DNA from: a virus | Length of the DNA stretch: 64,000 nucleotides | IMG/VR virus record: IMGVR_UViG_3300028558_000016 | Coordinates: 150,014-214,013 of that record | Reading direction: 5' to 3' (one strand) | In this document: in pieces, positions 1 to 8,157 of the stretch | How positions within the stretch are numbered: the stretch's first letter is position 1 | Layout of the letters: each line of letters opens with the position of its first letter | Position numbers and translations under genes: made by a program | The notes under the pieces: generated by a model | Told to the model about the DNA's origin: nothing | What the model saw: only the letters and a program-made list of their open reading frames with translations | Databases searched by the model: none

Positions 1-2
1 AA

Positions 3-617
3 TATAAGGCCAAGAGAACCGGTGAAACGGTCTTAAGCATGGGATCAACTAAGTCTTTTCCAAAAGAAGCCGTTGGCAAAACGTTCTTTGTAGAGAATGG
101 AATTGGTTACGAATTTGAGGTAAAAGTTCTCGACGCTGAGGGCAATGCGAAGTATAGAATGATATATCCGTTTCGCGAACCTCCTTTGAAAGAATCAGTT
201 GAATACACAAAAGAGAATCCGGTAAACGTGAATTACCCAAGAGTAATTCCTCGTGACCTATTCAATGAGGCAAAGCTTTTAAAATGCATTGGAAAAGTAG
301 TTCTTTATATACATGACAACGACATTCCCGAAGGTTTTGGAATGTCCTTGGATGCAAGCGGAAAAAGAAGTATAGAATCACGCGACCATGGATTCAGCAG
401 CAAGCCGTTCAAGATCGGACTGATGAATGATGGAAGTTTGACCATCACAAATTTAGAAATATTCATAAATGGTGTTTCTTGTGTTTTTAAGACAACATAT
501 AACAGCAAGTCTAACTGGCCCTTGTTTTTGGAATATGAATTAACCGATTACCCAGTGTTCACAGAAGAAGGAAAGTTCGATGAAGAGTTTATAGAAATAG
601 CAAAAACGATAAAATGA
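3..617 (+). CDS. Hypothetical protein, 5'-truncated by the window edge
   Basis: The frame is open from base 3 through an internal ATG at 39 to the stop at 615-617, so the gene probably begins before the window and the ATG at 39 is internal. The visible part is a soluble, mixed alpha/beta protein of about 200 residues with no motif I recognise. It ends four bases inside the next gene (ATGA overlap), so it belongs to the same transcription unit as the leader-tagged genes that follow. Its own N-terminus is outside the window, so a leader peptide cannot be checked. Confidence 0.7.
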   Translation, partial: YKAKRTGETVLSMGSTKSFPKEAVGKTFFVENGIGYEFEVKVLDAEGNAKYRMIYPFREPPLKESVEYTKENPVNVNYPRVIPRDLFNEAKLLKCIGKVVLYIHDNDIPEGFGMSLDASGKRSIESRDHGFSSKPFKIGLMNDGSLTITNLEIFINGVSCVFKTTYNSKSNWPLFLEYELTDYPVFTEEGKFDEEFIEIAKTIK

Positions 618-883
618 ACCACATAAAACTATTTGAGGAATTCACTCTAAATGAGGTGAAGCTTAAGAAGCCAAAAGAAGCTTGGTTCAAAGAAACCAGC
701 GATTATTGGAAGACCGTGAAGGATGCAAAGGTGATTGTCACTGACGAATATTTTTCAAACGGAGAAGGCCATTACAAGGGATATTGGAAGGACGATCCAA
801 CAAAAAAGTTTGACCTTCCAGATGTATTCTTCATGGATGCAGAACTTCAAGCATGGTTAGATAAAAATTCAAAAAAGAAATAA
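614..883 (+). CDS. Small leader-tagged putative internal head protein
   Basis: 89 residues starting MNHIKLFEEFTLNEV. The leader offers two (L/I)xE-type processing sites, LFE at residues 6-8 and LNE at 12-14; cutting after residue 14 would leave a 75-residue, Lys-rich product. The rest (WFKETSDYWKTVKDAKVIV and onward) is not recognised. The start overlaps the stop of the gene before it, which suggests translational coupling. Packaging in the head is inferred from the leader only. Confidence 0.75.
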   Translation: MNHIKLFEEFTLNEVKLKKPKEAWFKETSDYWKTVKDAKVIVTDEYFSNGEGHYKGYWKDDPTKKFDLPDVFFMDAELQAWLDKNSKKK

Positions 884-884
884 C

Positions 885-1160
885 ATGGACCACATTATCA
901 AAAATTTCTTCGATTTCCTAAACGAAGCAGAACACAAAGCTCCGTTGGATTATACGACAATGAAGATCGGAGACACTCTCGTCAATCCAGATGGAACACC
1001 TTGGACAGAACAAGATAAATCAAAGATAGTCGTTCTCAACAAGGGAATAGCCTTAATTGAAGAAAATTTCGTTGACATAATAATTAAGACCGTTCTTGGT
1101 AAAGAAGAAAGATTCACAATCTCAAAAACGAACTTAAAAGAAATAGCAAAGAATCTGTAA
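885..1160 (+). CDS. Small leader-tagged protein, variant leader
   Basis: 91 residues beginning MDHIIKNFFDFLNEAEH. The KLFE core has diverged to KNFF, but the FLNE-A end is intact, with the putative cut between Glu14 and Ala15. The mature part would be a roughly 77-residue, lysine-rich domain (PLDYTTMKIGDTLVNPDG and onward) whose spaced beta strands suggest a small barrel. I do not recognise the family. It sits one base after the previous stop and one base before the next start. Confidence 0.7.
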   Translation: MDHIIKNFFDFLNEAEHKAPLDYTTMKIGDTLVNPDGTPWTEQDKSKIVVLNKGIALIEENFVDIIIKTVLGKEERFTISKTNLKEIAKNL

Positions 1161-2051
1161 ATGAAATTTGTAAAATTGTTTGAAAATTTTCTTAATGAAG
1201 CTGAGATGTCATTTGATGATCTTCATTCCAAATTTAAAAATGCTGGAATGGAAGTAACAAAACCAATAGGCTCTCCAGAAAGAGGAAGCGGCAGAATGTT
1301 TGTTGCAATGCCTCCTGTTAATGGCATGCAATATGTTGCTGACGTTTATGACTTCAACAACGTAAAACAATTTATAGACAAATACAAAAGAATACAAAGG
1401 CACAATGACATAATAGAAAAAGTCTATAAATTCATTGAGTCTAAATACGGAAAAGAAATATGGATCATGTCAGGCGGTGGAGCTCAGCTCCAAGCATTTT
1501 ATGGAAACAAGGACGGTTATTTAGCAACCCTTTATCTTGACATGGAGGATCCAAAGGATAACGACGACTTATTAGCAGCAGGAAGAGGAGATGGAAGTAC
1601 ATTCACTTTAACAGTTAACGGAAGCAAGAACGATAAAAATTTCAAAGATTGCCACATACCAAACGTTGAGGTTTTATATTCAAGAGATTTATATGGTAGA
1701 AGCGACGATGACATGGAAGGATTAGAGGAATATTATGATGCTGACAACGTATTGAAATTGTTAAAGAAGAAATATCCTAAAGCAAAATTCAAAAAACGAA
1801 AATATTACGATAAAGCCGAATGTGTGTTTCTATCGGAAGAACACGACGGAGGTTTGTTAAATTCATGGAACAGAGATTCTAATAGCTATAATGATGGATT
1901 AGAAATAGAATTTGCTAAATTTTTAAAAGAACATGGATTAAAATGGTATTGGCATTCAGAAGAAGGACGAACTCATTGGGATGGAATAGAGATAATTCCT
2001 ACAGATTATAAAGGATACACAGAATATTATAAAAATAAATCCAAGGCATAA
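1161..2051 (+). CDS. Leader-tagged protein of unknown function, 296 aa
   Basis: It begins MKFVKLFENFLNEAEM, a near-consensus leader with LNE at 11-13 followed by Ala. It is one of the largest tagged proteins here, with about 283 residues after the putative cut. The body has acidic stretches around residues 130-145 and 180-195 and a C-terminal half rich in Tyr, Trp and Lys (for example HGLKWYWHSEEGRTHWDGIE). No catalytic motif is recognisable. Its size suggests a folded effector rather than a filler protein, which is inference. The stop overlaps the next start (TAATG). Confidence 0.72.
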   Translation: MKFVKLFENFLNEAEMSFDDLHSKFKNAGMEVTKPIGSPERGSGRMFVAMPPVNGMQYVADVYDFNNVKQFIDKYKRIQRHNDIIEKVYKFIESKYGKEIWIMSGGGAQLQAFYGNKDGYLATLYLDMEDPKDNDDLLAAGRGDGSTFTLTVNGSKNDKNFKDCHIPNVEVLYSRDLYGRSDDDMEGLEEYYDADNVLKLLKKKYPKAKFKKRKYYDKAECVFLSEEHDGGLLNSWNRDSNSYNDGLEIEFAKFLKEHGLKWYWHSEEGRTHWDGIEIIPTDYKGYTEYYKNKSKA

Positions 2052-2308
2052 TGAAACACGTAAAATTATTTGAAGAATTCGATAACGAGGAACTGCTCGT
2101 TAAAGATCTCGAGAACCTTGGATGGGAATTAGCAAGCTTAGCTCCTAACACTGATCCACGTTTCACTAAGGGCGAACTCCAATTGGTGACCAATGAGCCT
2201 GACATGAAATATGAGGTTCAGGACATCAAAGGAAAACACACCGACAAGGACGTTGATGCTGAAACGAAATCAGTCCTACACAAACATAAATTAGAGAGAT
2301 TCAAATAA
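2051..2308 (+). CDS. Small acidic leader-tagged protein
   Basis: 85 residues starting MKHVKLFEEFDNEELL. LFE at 6-8 or DNE at 11-13 could be the processing site. The rest is short and strongly charged, with a segment reading LENLGWELASLAPNTDPRF and a C-terminus rich in Lys, Asp and His. It is unrelated to its neighbours outside the leader. Both ends form TAATG stop/start overlaps, so it is embedded in a continuous translational chain. Confidence 0.72.
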   Translation: MKHVKLFEEFDNEELLVKDLENLGWELASLAPNTDPRFTKGELQLVTNEPDMKYEVQDIKGKHTDKDVDAETKSVLHKHKLERFK

Positions 2309-2571
2309 TGAAACACTTAAAGATTTTTGAAAACTTTAATGGACCTGTTTACAGCGGCGGAAACGTAACTAAGATGCCAGTGATCGGAACCATAACAACT
2401 CTTCCTATGGAGTTCGGAGATTTTAAAATAGCTGCTGGCACGGAAGAAGTAGTTGAGATCATAGATGCTCCTAACGGGAAAAAATGTTATGTATGCAACA
2501 GATGGAACAAGCCAGGAATTCCTCAGTTAGTTCACGAGGACATGGTAGAAAAATATGAGCCAAAGAAATGA
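2308..2571 (+). CDS. Small leader-tagged protein with a CxxC pair
   Basis: 87 residues starting MKHLKIFENFNGPVY; IFE at 6-8 is the only good (L/I)xE site. The body looks like a compact beta domain (TKMPVIGTITTLPMEFGDF) and has one CYVC pair (residues 68-71) that could bind metal or form a disulfide. Family unknown. It overlaps the following gene by four bases (ATGA). Confidence 0.7.
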   Translation: MKHLKIFENFNGPVYSGGNVTKMPVIGTITTLPMEFGDFKIAAGTEEVVEIIDAPNGKKCYVCNRWNKPGIPQLVHEDMVEKYEPKK

Positions 2572-2933
2572 GAATAAAATTATTTGAGCAGTTTATAAAT
2601 GAGGGAAGCCAAATAGAAAAGGTCCAGGATCTTTTTGAAACTGATTTCTTAGAACAGCAATTCGTAAAAGATTCGTTTGGAGAAAACCCAGACTACGATA
2701 TTGATAACGACACTACTCCATCTCCGGAAGGAGGGCTTGATAAAATAGTTTGGATTGAAATAAAAAATCCAACAGATGAAGCGAAGCAAGCCATCGATAA
2801 AGATTACAAAACTTTCGCAAAGCCGTTTGAAGAATGGGCAGCCAAACATGATTTATACAATCCGGAAATTACTACGTCTGACGACGAAGATACAGCTTCC
2901 AGCATGAGTTTCAAAATAACAATATTGAAATGA
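2568..2933 (+). CDS. Leader-tagged acidic protein, 121 aa
   Basis: It begins MRIKLFEQFINEGSQ, a leader one residue shorter than the MKHIKLFEEF form, with INE at 10-12 followed by Gly. The remaining 109 residues are very acidic (DYDIDNDTTPSPEGG; TTSDDEDTASS). Acidic internal proteins could balance packaged DNA or act as DNA mimics, but nothing specific supports either. ATGA overlaps exist at both ends. Confidence 0.72.
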   Translation: MRIKLFEQFINEGSQIEKVQDLFETDFLEQQFVKDSFGENPDYDIDNDTTPSPEGGLDKIVWIEIKNPTDEAKQAIDKDYKTFAKPFEEWAAKHDLYNPEITTSDDEDTASSMSFKITILK

Positions 2934-3292
2934 AACTAAAACTATTTGAGCAGTTCGTAAATGAGGAAAACGTGGATTTCTTTGACATAGATCCTAAAAA
3001 TCCTCCATCAACTGATGACAGCGTGAACTATGTTGCAAAACATGCAATAGGAGAACTCGTCAACTTCACGTTCAATGGCGTTAAGATTCCTGCAATTGTC
3101 AGAGTGATCTACCACACAAACGGAAAGGTGAGATATGCAATAAGATTGATAGGAACTGACGAGAATGGAAAAGAATATTACAGCACTATACACAACGTTG
3201 ACTCCATATTCGTTGAGGACAACCTCGACCAAGACGGAAAGAGAACGATATATGACGCAGACTCGGTTGAAGATTTTGACAACTATTCATAA
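2930..3292 (+). CDS. Leader-tagged protein, 120 aa
   Basis: It starts MKLKLFEQFVNEENV, almost the same leader as the gene before it, with VNE at 10-12, although the two bodies are unrelated. The body contains a likely beta-barrel stretch (GELVNFTFNGVKIPAIVRV, then VRYAIRLIGTDENGKEYY) of the SH3/KOW general type; this is only a pattern impression. The C-terminus is acidic. Confidence 0.7.
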   Translation: MKLKLFEQFVNEENVDFFDIDPKNPPSTDDSVNYVAKHAIGELVNFTFNGVKIPAIVRVIYHTNGKVRYAIRLIGTDENGKEYYSTIHNVDSIFVEDNLDQDGKRTIYDADSVEDFDNYS

Positions 3293-3777
3293 TGAAACAC
3301 ATTAGTTTATTTGAAGCATACAAGCACGAAGAGATATTCCCATCCGAAATATTTGGAAAGGATACCGGCATGGATTGGATCTATAAGAATTGGAAGCTTC
3401 CATGCAGTCCAGAAGAAGCTGCAAATAAAGTAGACAAGTGGTCTGACGATCTTGATGTAAAATCGAAAGCAGAAAAAGCTGGAGGAGAATTGATAAAGTT
3501 CTTTCAGAAATTGGTGCACGATAATCCAGATTTGAAGGATCTTGGAGAACCCAAATCATGGTTGAACATAATTGATTTCTGTTATGGAGCAATAAGTAAG
3601 TTCAATGTTGATGACATTAAGTTCTATGCAAACCTTGATTGGAACGACAAGTTAAAATACAACATGAGCAACAGAGCATTGCAGGACAAGATCGAATCAA
3701 AAACTAAAAGCTCCATAGGATGGGTGATGAGCCCAACTACTATCGAGAGAGTCAAAAAAGAACTAAAAATGAAATAA
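3292..3777 (+). CDS. Leader-tagged helical protein, 161 aa
   Basis: It begins MKHISLFEAYKHEEIF; LFE at 6-8 is the probable processing motif. The remainder is mostly helical, with a central Lys-rich amphipathic region (residues 45-75), one Cys in the segment LNIIDFCYGAISKF, and a basic C-terminus. No family recognised. The stop codon shares its last A with the next ATG. Confidence 0.7.
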   Translation: MKHISLFEAYKHEEIFPSEIFGKDTGMDWIYKNWKLPCSPEEAANKVDKWSDDLDVKSKAEKAGGELIKFFQKLVHDNPDLKDLGEPKSWLNIIDFCYGAISKFNVDDIKFYANLDWNDKLKYNMSNRALQDKIESKTKSSIGWVMSPTTIERVKKELKMK

Positions 3778-4544
3778 TGAAATACATAAAGCTATTCGAA
3801 AACTGGATGAACGAAGCGTTTTACCTTGAAGGTTTCAAACAAAACATGAAATCTAAAGTAGAAGGAAACATCGACCAATACATAGACTTTGATGAGCCGG
3901 CAAACCTTTATTATGTGAAGATTCCGTATGATAAAATAAAGGGAGATGCTGCTGAAGTCATTTCGCCTTATGTTGACGGAAAATATCCTAAGTGTAAATC
4001 AGCAAGACTCGATGCAGACAAGCAAGAAGTTTCTATGGTTTTCACAAACGAGTCAAAGAATAACGATGACATTAAAGTTAATGATGTGGTTCGTTTAAAA
4101 ACTGATCAATCTTACGAAGGTAAAAAAGGAGTTGTTGAATCGATTGATGGTGATACTGCAATGGTAAATTGGGGTGACCGTCTTGGAGATTGGGAGTCTA
4201 AAAACAAAAAAGTCACACCTCATAAATTAAATACTTTGATCAGCAATGGTCAACGTGTAACTGAAGCAGAAGAAAAGATCGACCTCAAAGCAAAGTTCCC
4301 AGAATTAGTCGCTGCTTTAGAAAAAGCAAAGGTTCCATGCAAGGTTAAATTATTGGATGCTCCTCACAGCGAGATTGTTGTGGAATGTGGCTGGGATTAT
4401 CCAGACAGCATATTCGACAAAGTCGACAAGGCAGCAAATTCTGTAGGATTAAATACAAGCAATAACGTTAATGTGTGCGCTGATCAATCCGGCGGAACTG
4501 TTGTAGATTCTAAAAGAATAGCAGGCGGACCAAAAAGATATTAA
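3777..4544 (+). CDS. Leader-tagged protein with a KOW/SH3-like middle domain
   Basis: The real start is the ATG at 3777, not the upstream in-frame ATG at 3720, because it restores the leader MKYIKLFENWMNEAFY (MNE at 11-13, then Ala) and the TAATG junction. At about residues 98-150 a KOW/SH3-like module is visible (VNDVVRLKTDQSYEGKKGVV), a fold common in RNA polymerase and ribosome-binding proteins. The C-terminal 90 residues form a second domain (FPELVAALEKAKVPCKVKLL). A host transcription or translation target is possible but unproven. Confidence 0.72.
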   Translation: MKYIKLFENWMNEAFYLEGFKQNMKSKVEGNIDQYIDFDEPANLYYVKIPYDKIKGDAAEVISPYVDGKYPKCKSARLDADKQEVSMVFTNESKNNDDIKVNDVVRLKTDQSYEGKKGVVESIDGDTAMVNWGDRLGDWESKNKKVTPHKLNTLISNGQRVTEAEEKIDLKAKFPELVAALEKAKVPCKVKLLDAPHSEIVVECGWDYPDSIFDKVDKAANSVGLNTSNNVNVCADQSGGTVVDSKRIAGGPKRY

Positions 4545-4546
4545 AC

Positions 4547-5254
4547 ATGAAATCTCTCCAACAATTCTGGTTTGCTTCTGCACCCATTGATTTGGAACAT
4601 AAGCAATACGTCTTAATGGATTTTCTACAAAGCGTGAAGGATGACTTCACGCTTGACGTTTTGTATCCTTGGCTCTCTGAGGTCCAGAAACAATACGCAG
4701 ACCTCACAAAGTTCAAGTTTGAAAGAGATGAGATGCTTGAAAGATTCAAGAAGATAAAGAGGATAAACCTCGAAAAGATGAAGCTGGAATACGAATACGA
4801 CACATCTTGGATAACAAAAGATTTTGAGGAAGTTCACAACATCATAGAATTCTCAATACCTCATCTGGAAACCTGGATGAAGAAAGGACAACATTTCTAC
4901 GATAATATTTCCAACCAGATGAAGTGGGAGACAATAGGATTGATACCAGAATATAAAGACGAGGGTTATTTCATTCTGCACATCGATTCAAGAGACATAT
5001 TCATCTACAGGTTTAAAATAGAGAACATCATTCTTGAGTCAGATAACTACTTTGGAATAACAACAGAACTCATAGATTTTTTCAATTCAAGGTTTAAAAC
5101 CTATGAGGACCTTAAACGAGATTTGATAAAAAAGCATAAGGATCTTCCAGTTCCATACACCGTTTCCGTTCAGACTAAGTTCTATCCTATGAAGGAAACA
5201 CTCATGCCGATAGTGAAGAGAAACGGCCTGGTATGGGTCAAAAACGGATACTAA
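4547..5254 (+). CDS. Hypothetical protein, 235 aa, no leader
   Basis: It starts MKSLQQFWFASAPIDLEHK, which is not the shared leader. The protein is soluble, rich in aromatic and charged residues, with a long Lys/Glu-rich amphipathic helix at about residues 55-85. I do not recognise it. It follows the preceding leader gene by two bases and ends in front of a late-promoter-like motif, so it appears to close the first transcription unit. Confidence 0.7.
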   Translation: MKSLQQFWFASAPIDLEHKQYVLMDFLQSVKDDFTLDVLYPWLSEVQKQYADLTKFKFERDEMLERFKKIKRINLEKMKLEYEYDTSWITKDFEEVHNIIEFSIPHLETWMKKGQHFYDNISNQMKWETIGLIPEYKDEGYFILHIDSRDIFIYRFKIENIILESDNYFGITTELIDFFNSRFKTYEDLKRDLIKKHKDLPVPYTVSVQTKFYPMKETLMPIVKRNGLVWVKNGY

Positions 5255-5260
5255 TATATA
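5253..5260 (+). promoter_or_regulatory. AATATATA late-promoter-like motif
   Basis: The octamer AATATATA lies 20 bases before the ATG of the secreted protein at 5281. The same octamer with the same spacing precedes the genes at 6081 and 51599, and it resembles the T4 late promoter TATAAATA. Assignment is by recurrence only. Confidence 0.5.
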
Positions 5261-5280
5261 CAAAAAGAACTGATCAATCC

Positions 5281-5700
5281 ATGAAGAAAATCTTAGCATT
5301 TTTAATAGCATTCCTGTTGTCTTTTGCGACAATTTCAGAAGCACAGACTCAAACTTATTACAAGAAGTTTCAAACCGATACTTACATTCCTTGGAAAATA
5401 ACCAACGAGGGTTGTTACGGTTGCGCCTCTTTTTATTGGCTGGTGAACAGGACTTTTCTTCCATCAAACAACACATACAAGTTCGAGATATGGTTCTACA
5501 GCAACAGCTACTATCCTAACGGAGCTTGGGCTTCCACCTATGTTCAAGGATTATACTTCAACGTCGACGGATACAATCTTTATGCTGAACCATCGTGGGT
5601 TTTATTTAAAGACAAATACACATCGAGTCTTTCCACATTCTTCACACCAAACCCAACGCCCGTCGTCAAGATGACTTGGGCATCAATGAAAGTTTACTAA
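5281..5700 (+). CDS. Small secreted protein
   Basis: The start is placed at 5281, where MKKILAFLIAFLLSFATISEAQ forms a signal peptide; an upstream in-frame ATG at 5233 would bury it. Cleavage before Gln22 gives about 118 residues rich in Tyr, Phe, Ser and Asn, with a CYGC pair soon after the mature N-terminus. That composition suits a small periplasmic or extracellular beta-sheet protein. The family is not recognised. It is the first gene after a late-promoter-like motif. Confidence 0.72.
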   Translation: MKKILAFLIAFLLSFATISEAQTQTYYKKFQTDTYIPWKITNEGCYGCASFYWLVNRTFLPSNNTYKFEIWFYSNSYYPNGAWASTYVQGLYFNVDGYNLYAEPSWVLFKDKYTSSLSTFFTPNPTPVVKMTWASMKVY

Positions 5701-5701
5701 T

Positions 5702-6052
5702 ATGAACATAGATTTTTCAAAACTTAAATTCCAGACAAACTGGGCCAGCGCAACAACGATTGTCACTCTATTGATTGGAGTCATAACATTGTACATGACA
5801 AACAGCGGATTGAAGAACCAAATAGATGGTCTTCAAAAGAGCAATGATGCTTTAACCAAATCGGTTGGAACTCTTGGCGAATCTGTTTCAGCATTGAAAG
5901 GTTCACAGGAAGTTACATCGAAAGCCATAGAGATATTCATGCAGAATCCTCCAGGAGAACTGAAGTACAGGATAGAGAGAATGGAACAAAGGTTTGGCAT
6001 GTCAGCCGCTGACACAACTTCCAAACCTTTCAACAATAACCATCCACATTAA
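5702..6052 (+). CDS. Single-TM coiled-coil protein
   Basis: 116 residues. A hydrophobic segment (residues 17-34, TTIVTLLIGVITLYMT) is followed by a heptad-rich stretch (NQIDGLQKSNDALTKSVGTL) and a basic helix. One transmembrane segment plus a coiled coil fits an inner-membrane spanin-like protein or a membrane-bound adaptor; no partner gene overlaps it, so the role stays open. It starts one base after the previous stop. Confidence 0.6.
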   Translation: MNIDFSKLKFQTNWASATTIVTLLIGVITLYMTNSGLKNQIDGLQKSNDALTKSVGTLGESVSALKGSQEVTSKAIEIFMQNPPGELKYRIERMEQRFGMSAADTTSKPFNNNHPH

Positions 6053-6060
6053 AATATATA
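6053..6060 (+). promoter_or_regulatory. AATATATA late-promoter-like motif
   Basis: AATATATA ends 20 bases before the ATG at 6081, the same spacing as at 5253-5260. It overlaps the end of the coiled-coil gene before it. Confidence 0.5.
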
Positions 6061-6080
6061 CAGAAACCAACAAATATACC

Positions 6081-6467
6081 ATGGACAAAAGAGACATTGA
6101 GAAGTTAAGATTGAAGACGCAGATGAACGAGACATTACACCTCGTTGAGACATCTCCATACCAATCAATAAGACAGAATGCTGAATTGAAGCTCAAGTTT
6201 CTTCAGGAACAATACAAGGGAGCTTTTGGAGAATATTCAAAGGAACACGAGATTGCAGAAAAGGGAATGTATGAAGGAAAACCTTTTTGGGAAGTAACCG
6301 AAGCAAGAAGAAAAGACGGTGAGGTCTTCAGAACCGGAGATAAGTACATGGATGGAAATAATAAAACTTTTACCATCAAGATCATGACCATCTCTCCTAA
6401 TGGGAAGTTGATGGCAACAGCTGAAGAAGGCGGACAAATAGATCTTGGCAACGTAAAGAAAGCATAA
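6081..6467 (+). CDS. Hypothetical soluble protein, 128 aa
   Basis: The ATG at 6081 (MDKRDIEKLRLKTQMNETL) is chosen over the in-frame ATG at 5994 because it lies 20 bases downstream of a promoter-like motif and avoids overlap with the gene before it. The N-terminal half is a charged helix; the C-terminal half (RTGDKYMDGNNKTFTIKIM and onward) looks like a small beta domain. Family unknown. The leader genes at 6469-8471 follow it. Confidence 0.65.
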   Translation: MDKRDIEKLRLKTQMNETLHLVETSPYQSIRQNAELKLKFLQEQYKGAFGEYSKEHEIAEKGMYEGKPFWEVTEARRKDGEVFRTGDKYMDGNNKTFTIKIMTISPNGKLMATAEEGGQIDLGNVKKA

Positions 6468-6468
6468 C

Positions 6469-6654
6469 ATGAAAAACCTAAAACTTTTTGAAGCATTCTT
6501 TGAAGAACTTTCTGAAAAGAAGGAACAACTCAGATCCAAGAAAGGAAAGTGGGAGATCATTGGACCTGAAGAGAAAGTTCCTGACGGTTGGAGAGTTATG
6601 AACGTCACAGGACTTCCTGATGGATATAAAGCAATTTGTAAAACAACTGACTAA
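6469..6654 (+). CDS. Very small leader-tagged protein
   Basis: 61 residues starting MKNLKLFEAFFEELSE, with LFE at 6-8 or FEE at 11-13 as possible cut sites. Under 50 residues remain, mostly basic, including GPEEKVPDGWRVMNVTGLP. The mature product would be near the size of the smallest T4 internal head proteins. It overlaps the next start (TAATG). Confidence 0.68.
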   Translation: MKNLKLFEAFFEELSEKKEQLRSKKGKWEIIGPEEKVPDGWRVMNVTGLPDGYKAICKTTD

Positions 6655-7046
6655 TGAAATACGTAAAATTATTTGAAGAATTCACAGACGATGGTCAGGA
6701 CCCACACGGTCATAATTCCAATCAGGAAGCTTCAAAGGCATACATATATTACATCAACAATGATGACGAAAAACATTTCGACGCTGACATTAGAGACCCT
6801 GATGGCAAGATTATTTTTGAATTGACTGCTTCAGACCTTTCAAACGATGGACACATGAAAGGAAAGGATGACGTTCAAGGATTAAGAGAATTGCTTTTAA
6901 GCAAGAACAAGATTAAACAGGGAGACACGATAGTTCCAGCCAATTCAACTGCAAAAGTTGTAGGAGGACAGAACATGGATTTCGTTCCTGAGTTAAACAC
7001 GAACCTGAACCAGACTTTGATAAACCAAAAATCAGAACCGGAATAA
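6654..7046 (+). CDS. Leader-tagged acidic protein, 130 aa
   Basis: It begins MKYVKLFEEFTDDGQD; the NE end of the leader is replaced by DD, leaving LFE at 6-8 as the candidate cut. The body is rich in Asp, Asn and His (GQDPHGHNSNQEASKAYIY) and ends in a low-complexity Asn/Gln segment. Function unknown. The start and stop both overlap neighbouring genes. Confidence 0.68.
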   Translation: MKYVKLFEEFTDDGQDPHGHNSNQEASKAYIYYINNDDEKHFDADIRDPDGKIIFELTASDLSNDGHMKGKDDVQGLRELLLSKNKIKQGDTIVPANSTAKVVGGQNMDFVPELNTNLNQTLINQKSEPE

Positions 7047-7303
7047 TGAGAATAAAAGATTTTAAAAACTTCGGCCTTACAGAAAAGGAAGAAGACTTCG
7101 TGAACGGAACAAATACAGAAGAGTTCAACATTCTCGTTTCTAAATTAGTCGATCATGAATTGGAAGAATTTGAAGAGGAAGACGCAGAAGAAAAGGGAAT
7201 CACAAAGGATGATTGCCAGAAGATTAAAGACTATCTCGTTCAAAACAAATTATATGTCGCTCCTGAAAAAGAGGAAGGCGAAGAAAAAACAGACGGTGAA
7301 TAA
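7046..7303 (+). CDS. Very acidic short protein with a degenerate leader
   Basis: 85 residues starting MRIKDFKNFGLTEKEED. KLFE has become KDFK, while LTE at 11-13 keeps a usable (L/I)xE site. The rest is extremely acidic, with Glu runs (EEFEEEDAEEKGI and KEEGEEK), a composition seen in DNA-mimic proteins and also in disordered spacers; neither can be chosen from sequence. A second overlapping frame (7155-7367) is a shadow of this gene. Confidence 0.62.
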   Translation: MRIKDFKNFGLTEKEEDFVNGTNTEEFNILVSKLVDHELEEFEEEDAEEKGITKDDCQKIKDYLVQNKLYVAPEKEEGEEKTDGE

Positions 7304-7363
7304 TGAACTTGTTGCAGAAGCTAAGATGGGGACTCCTCATAACACAATTAATGGAAATAAGAA

Positions 7364-7942
7364 ATGAAATACGTAAAACTGTTTGAGGGATTCCTCAATG
7401 AAGGTAAATCCAAATTACTTGGAAAAGATCTGCCTACTCCTTTTTCATCTGAGGTGACGATGACCCAGGCAAACATTGATTGCGTAATTTCTTTTCTTGA
7501 ACAAAAAGGAATAGAAGCAACAGACGAAAATATAGCGCTTCTCGTTGCTAATATAATGCCGACTCATAAAGACTCAGTTGCTTTTGACAACGGTAAAGGA
7601 TTTGATATTGATGACAGCGACTTTGACAGTTGGGAAGACGTCAGGTCTAATTTTCCAGGATATGAAGATGTAGATGAATCTTTAAACGAAGCAGACAGAA
7701 GCATCAAGGACATTGCAGCTGACGTTAAGGCAGATTGGAAGAACGTTTCACCTTATGCCAAACCTTATCTCGATGCGATGTTTGATTTGAACACCATTGA
7801 TGACAAGTACATCGAGGACTCTGCTTCAAGCGTTCTATCTTATTTTCTTGCAAACGCAGCAACCTGGAAGGGTGAGAAAGCAAAAGCGATCAAGAAGGAA
7901 TTGAACGATATGTTGAAAGTATATTACAAGAAGAACAAATGA
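7364..7942 (+). CDS. Leader-tagged protein with a second NE-A site
   Basis: 192 residues beginning MKYVKLFEGFLNEGKS (LNE 11-13, then Gly). A second SLNEA motif at about residue 106 divides an acidic N-terminal part from a helical C-terminal domain (VKADWKNVSPYAKPYLDAM), so a prohead protease could release two products. This is an inference from the repeated motif. It follows a 60-base spacer that has no other convincing gene. Confidence 0.7.
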   Translation: MKYVKLFEGFLNEGKSKLLGKDLPTPFSSEVTMTQANIDCVISFLEQKGIEATDENIALLVANIMPTHKDSVAFDNGKGFDIDDSDFDSWEDVRSNFPGYEDVDESLNEADRSIKDIAADVKADWKNVSPYAKPYLDAMFDLNTIDDKYIEDSASSVLSYFLANAATWKGEKAKAIKKELNDMLKVYYKKNK

Positions 7943-8157
7943 AGAACATAAAATTTTTCGAGAACTATCAAGAGAATGAGCTTCCAAAGAACAAGGCGAT
8001 GGATGAAATCAAGGAAGCATTCCTTAGATTTATTTTAAACGGCGCAAAGATAAAATTGGAAGATGTTCAAGAGGTTCACGCATTCAACAAGTACACAGAG
8101 ATCAAGACCAAGTTTCAGACTTACAGGATCGACTACGACATAAAGATTATAGGATAA
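7939..8157 (+). CDS. Small leader-tagged protein, 72 aa
   Basis: It starts MKNIKFFENYQENELP; the leader core reads KFFE and the second Glu lies at residue 12. The rest is a short alpha/beta unit with the segment AFLRFILNGAKIKLEDVQ. Not recognised. ATGA overlap upstream and TAATG overlap downstream. Confidence 0.66.
   Translation: MKNIKFFENYQENELPKNKAMDEIKEAFLRFILNGAKIKLEDVQEVHAFNKYTEIKTKFQTYRIDYDIKIIG

Noticed and set aside
5233-5280. Upstream ATG extension of the secreted protein at 5281
   Set aside because: It would place 16 residues before a clear signal peptide and overlap the promoter-like motif.
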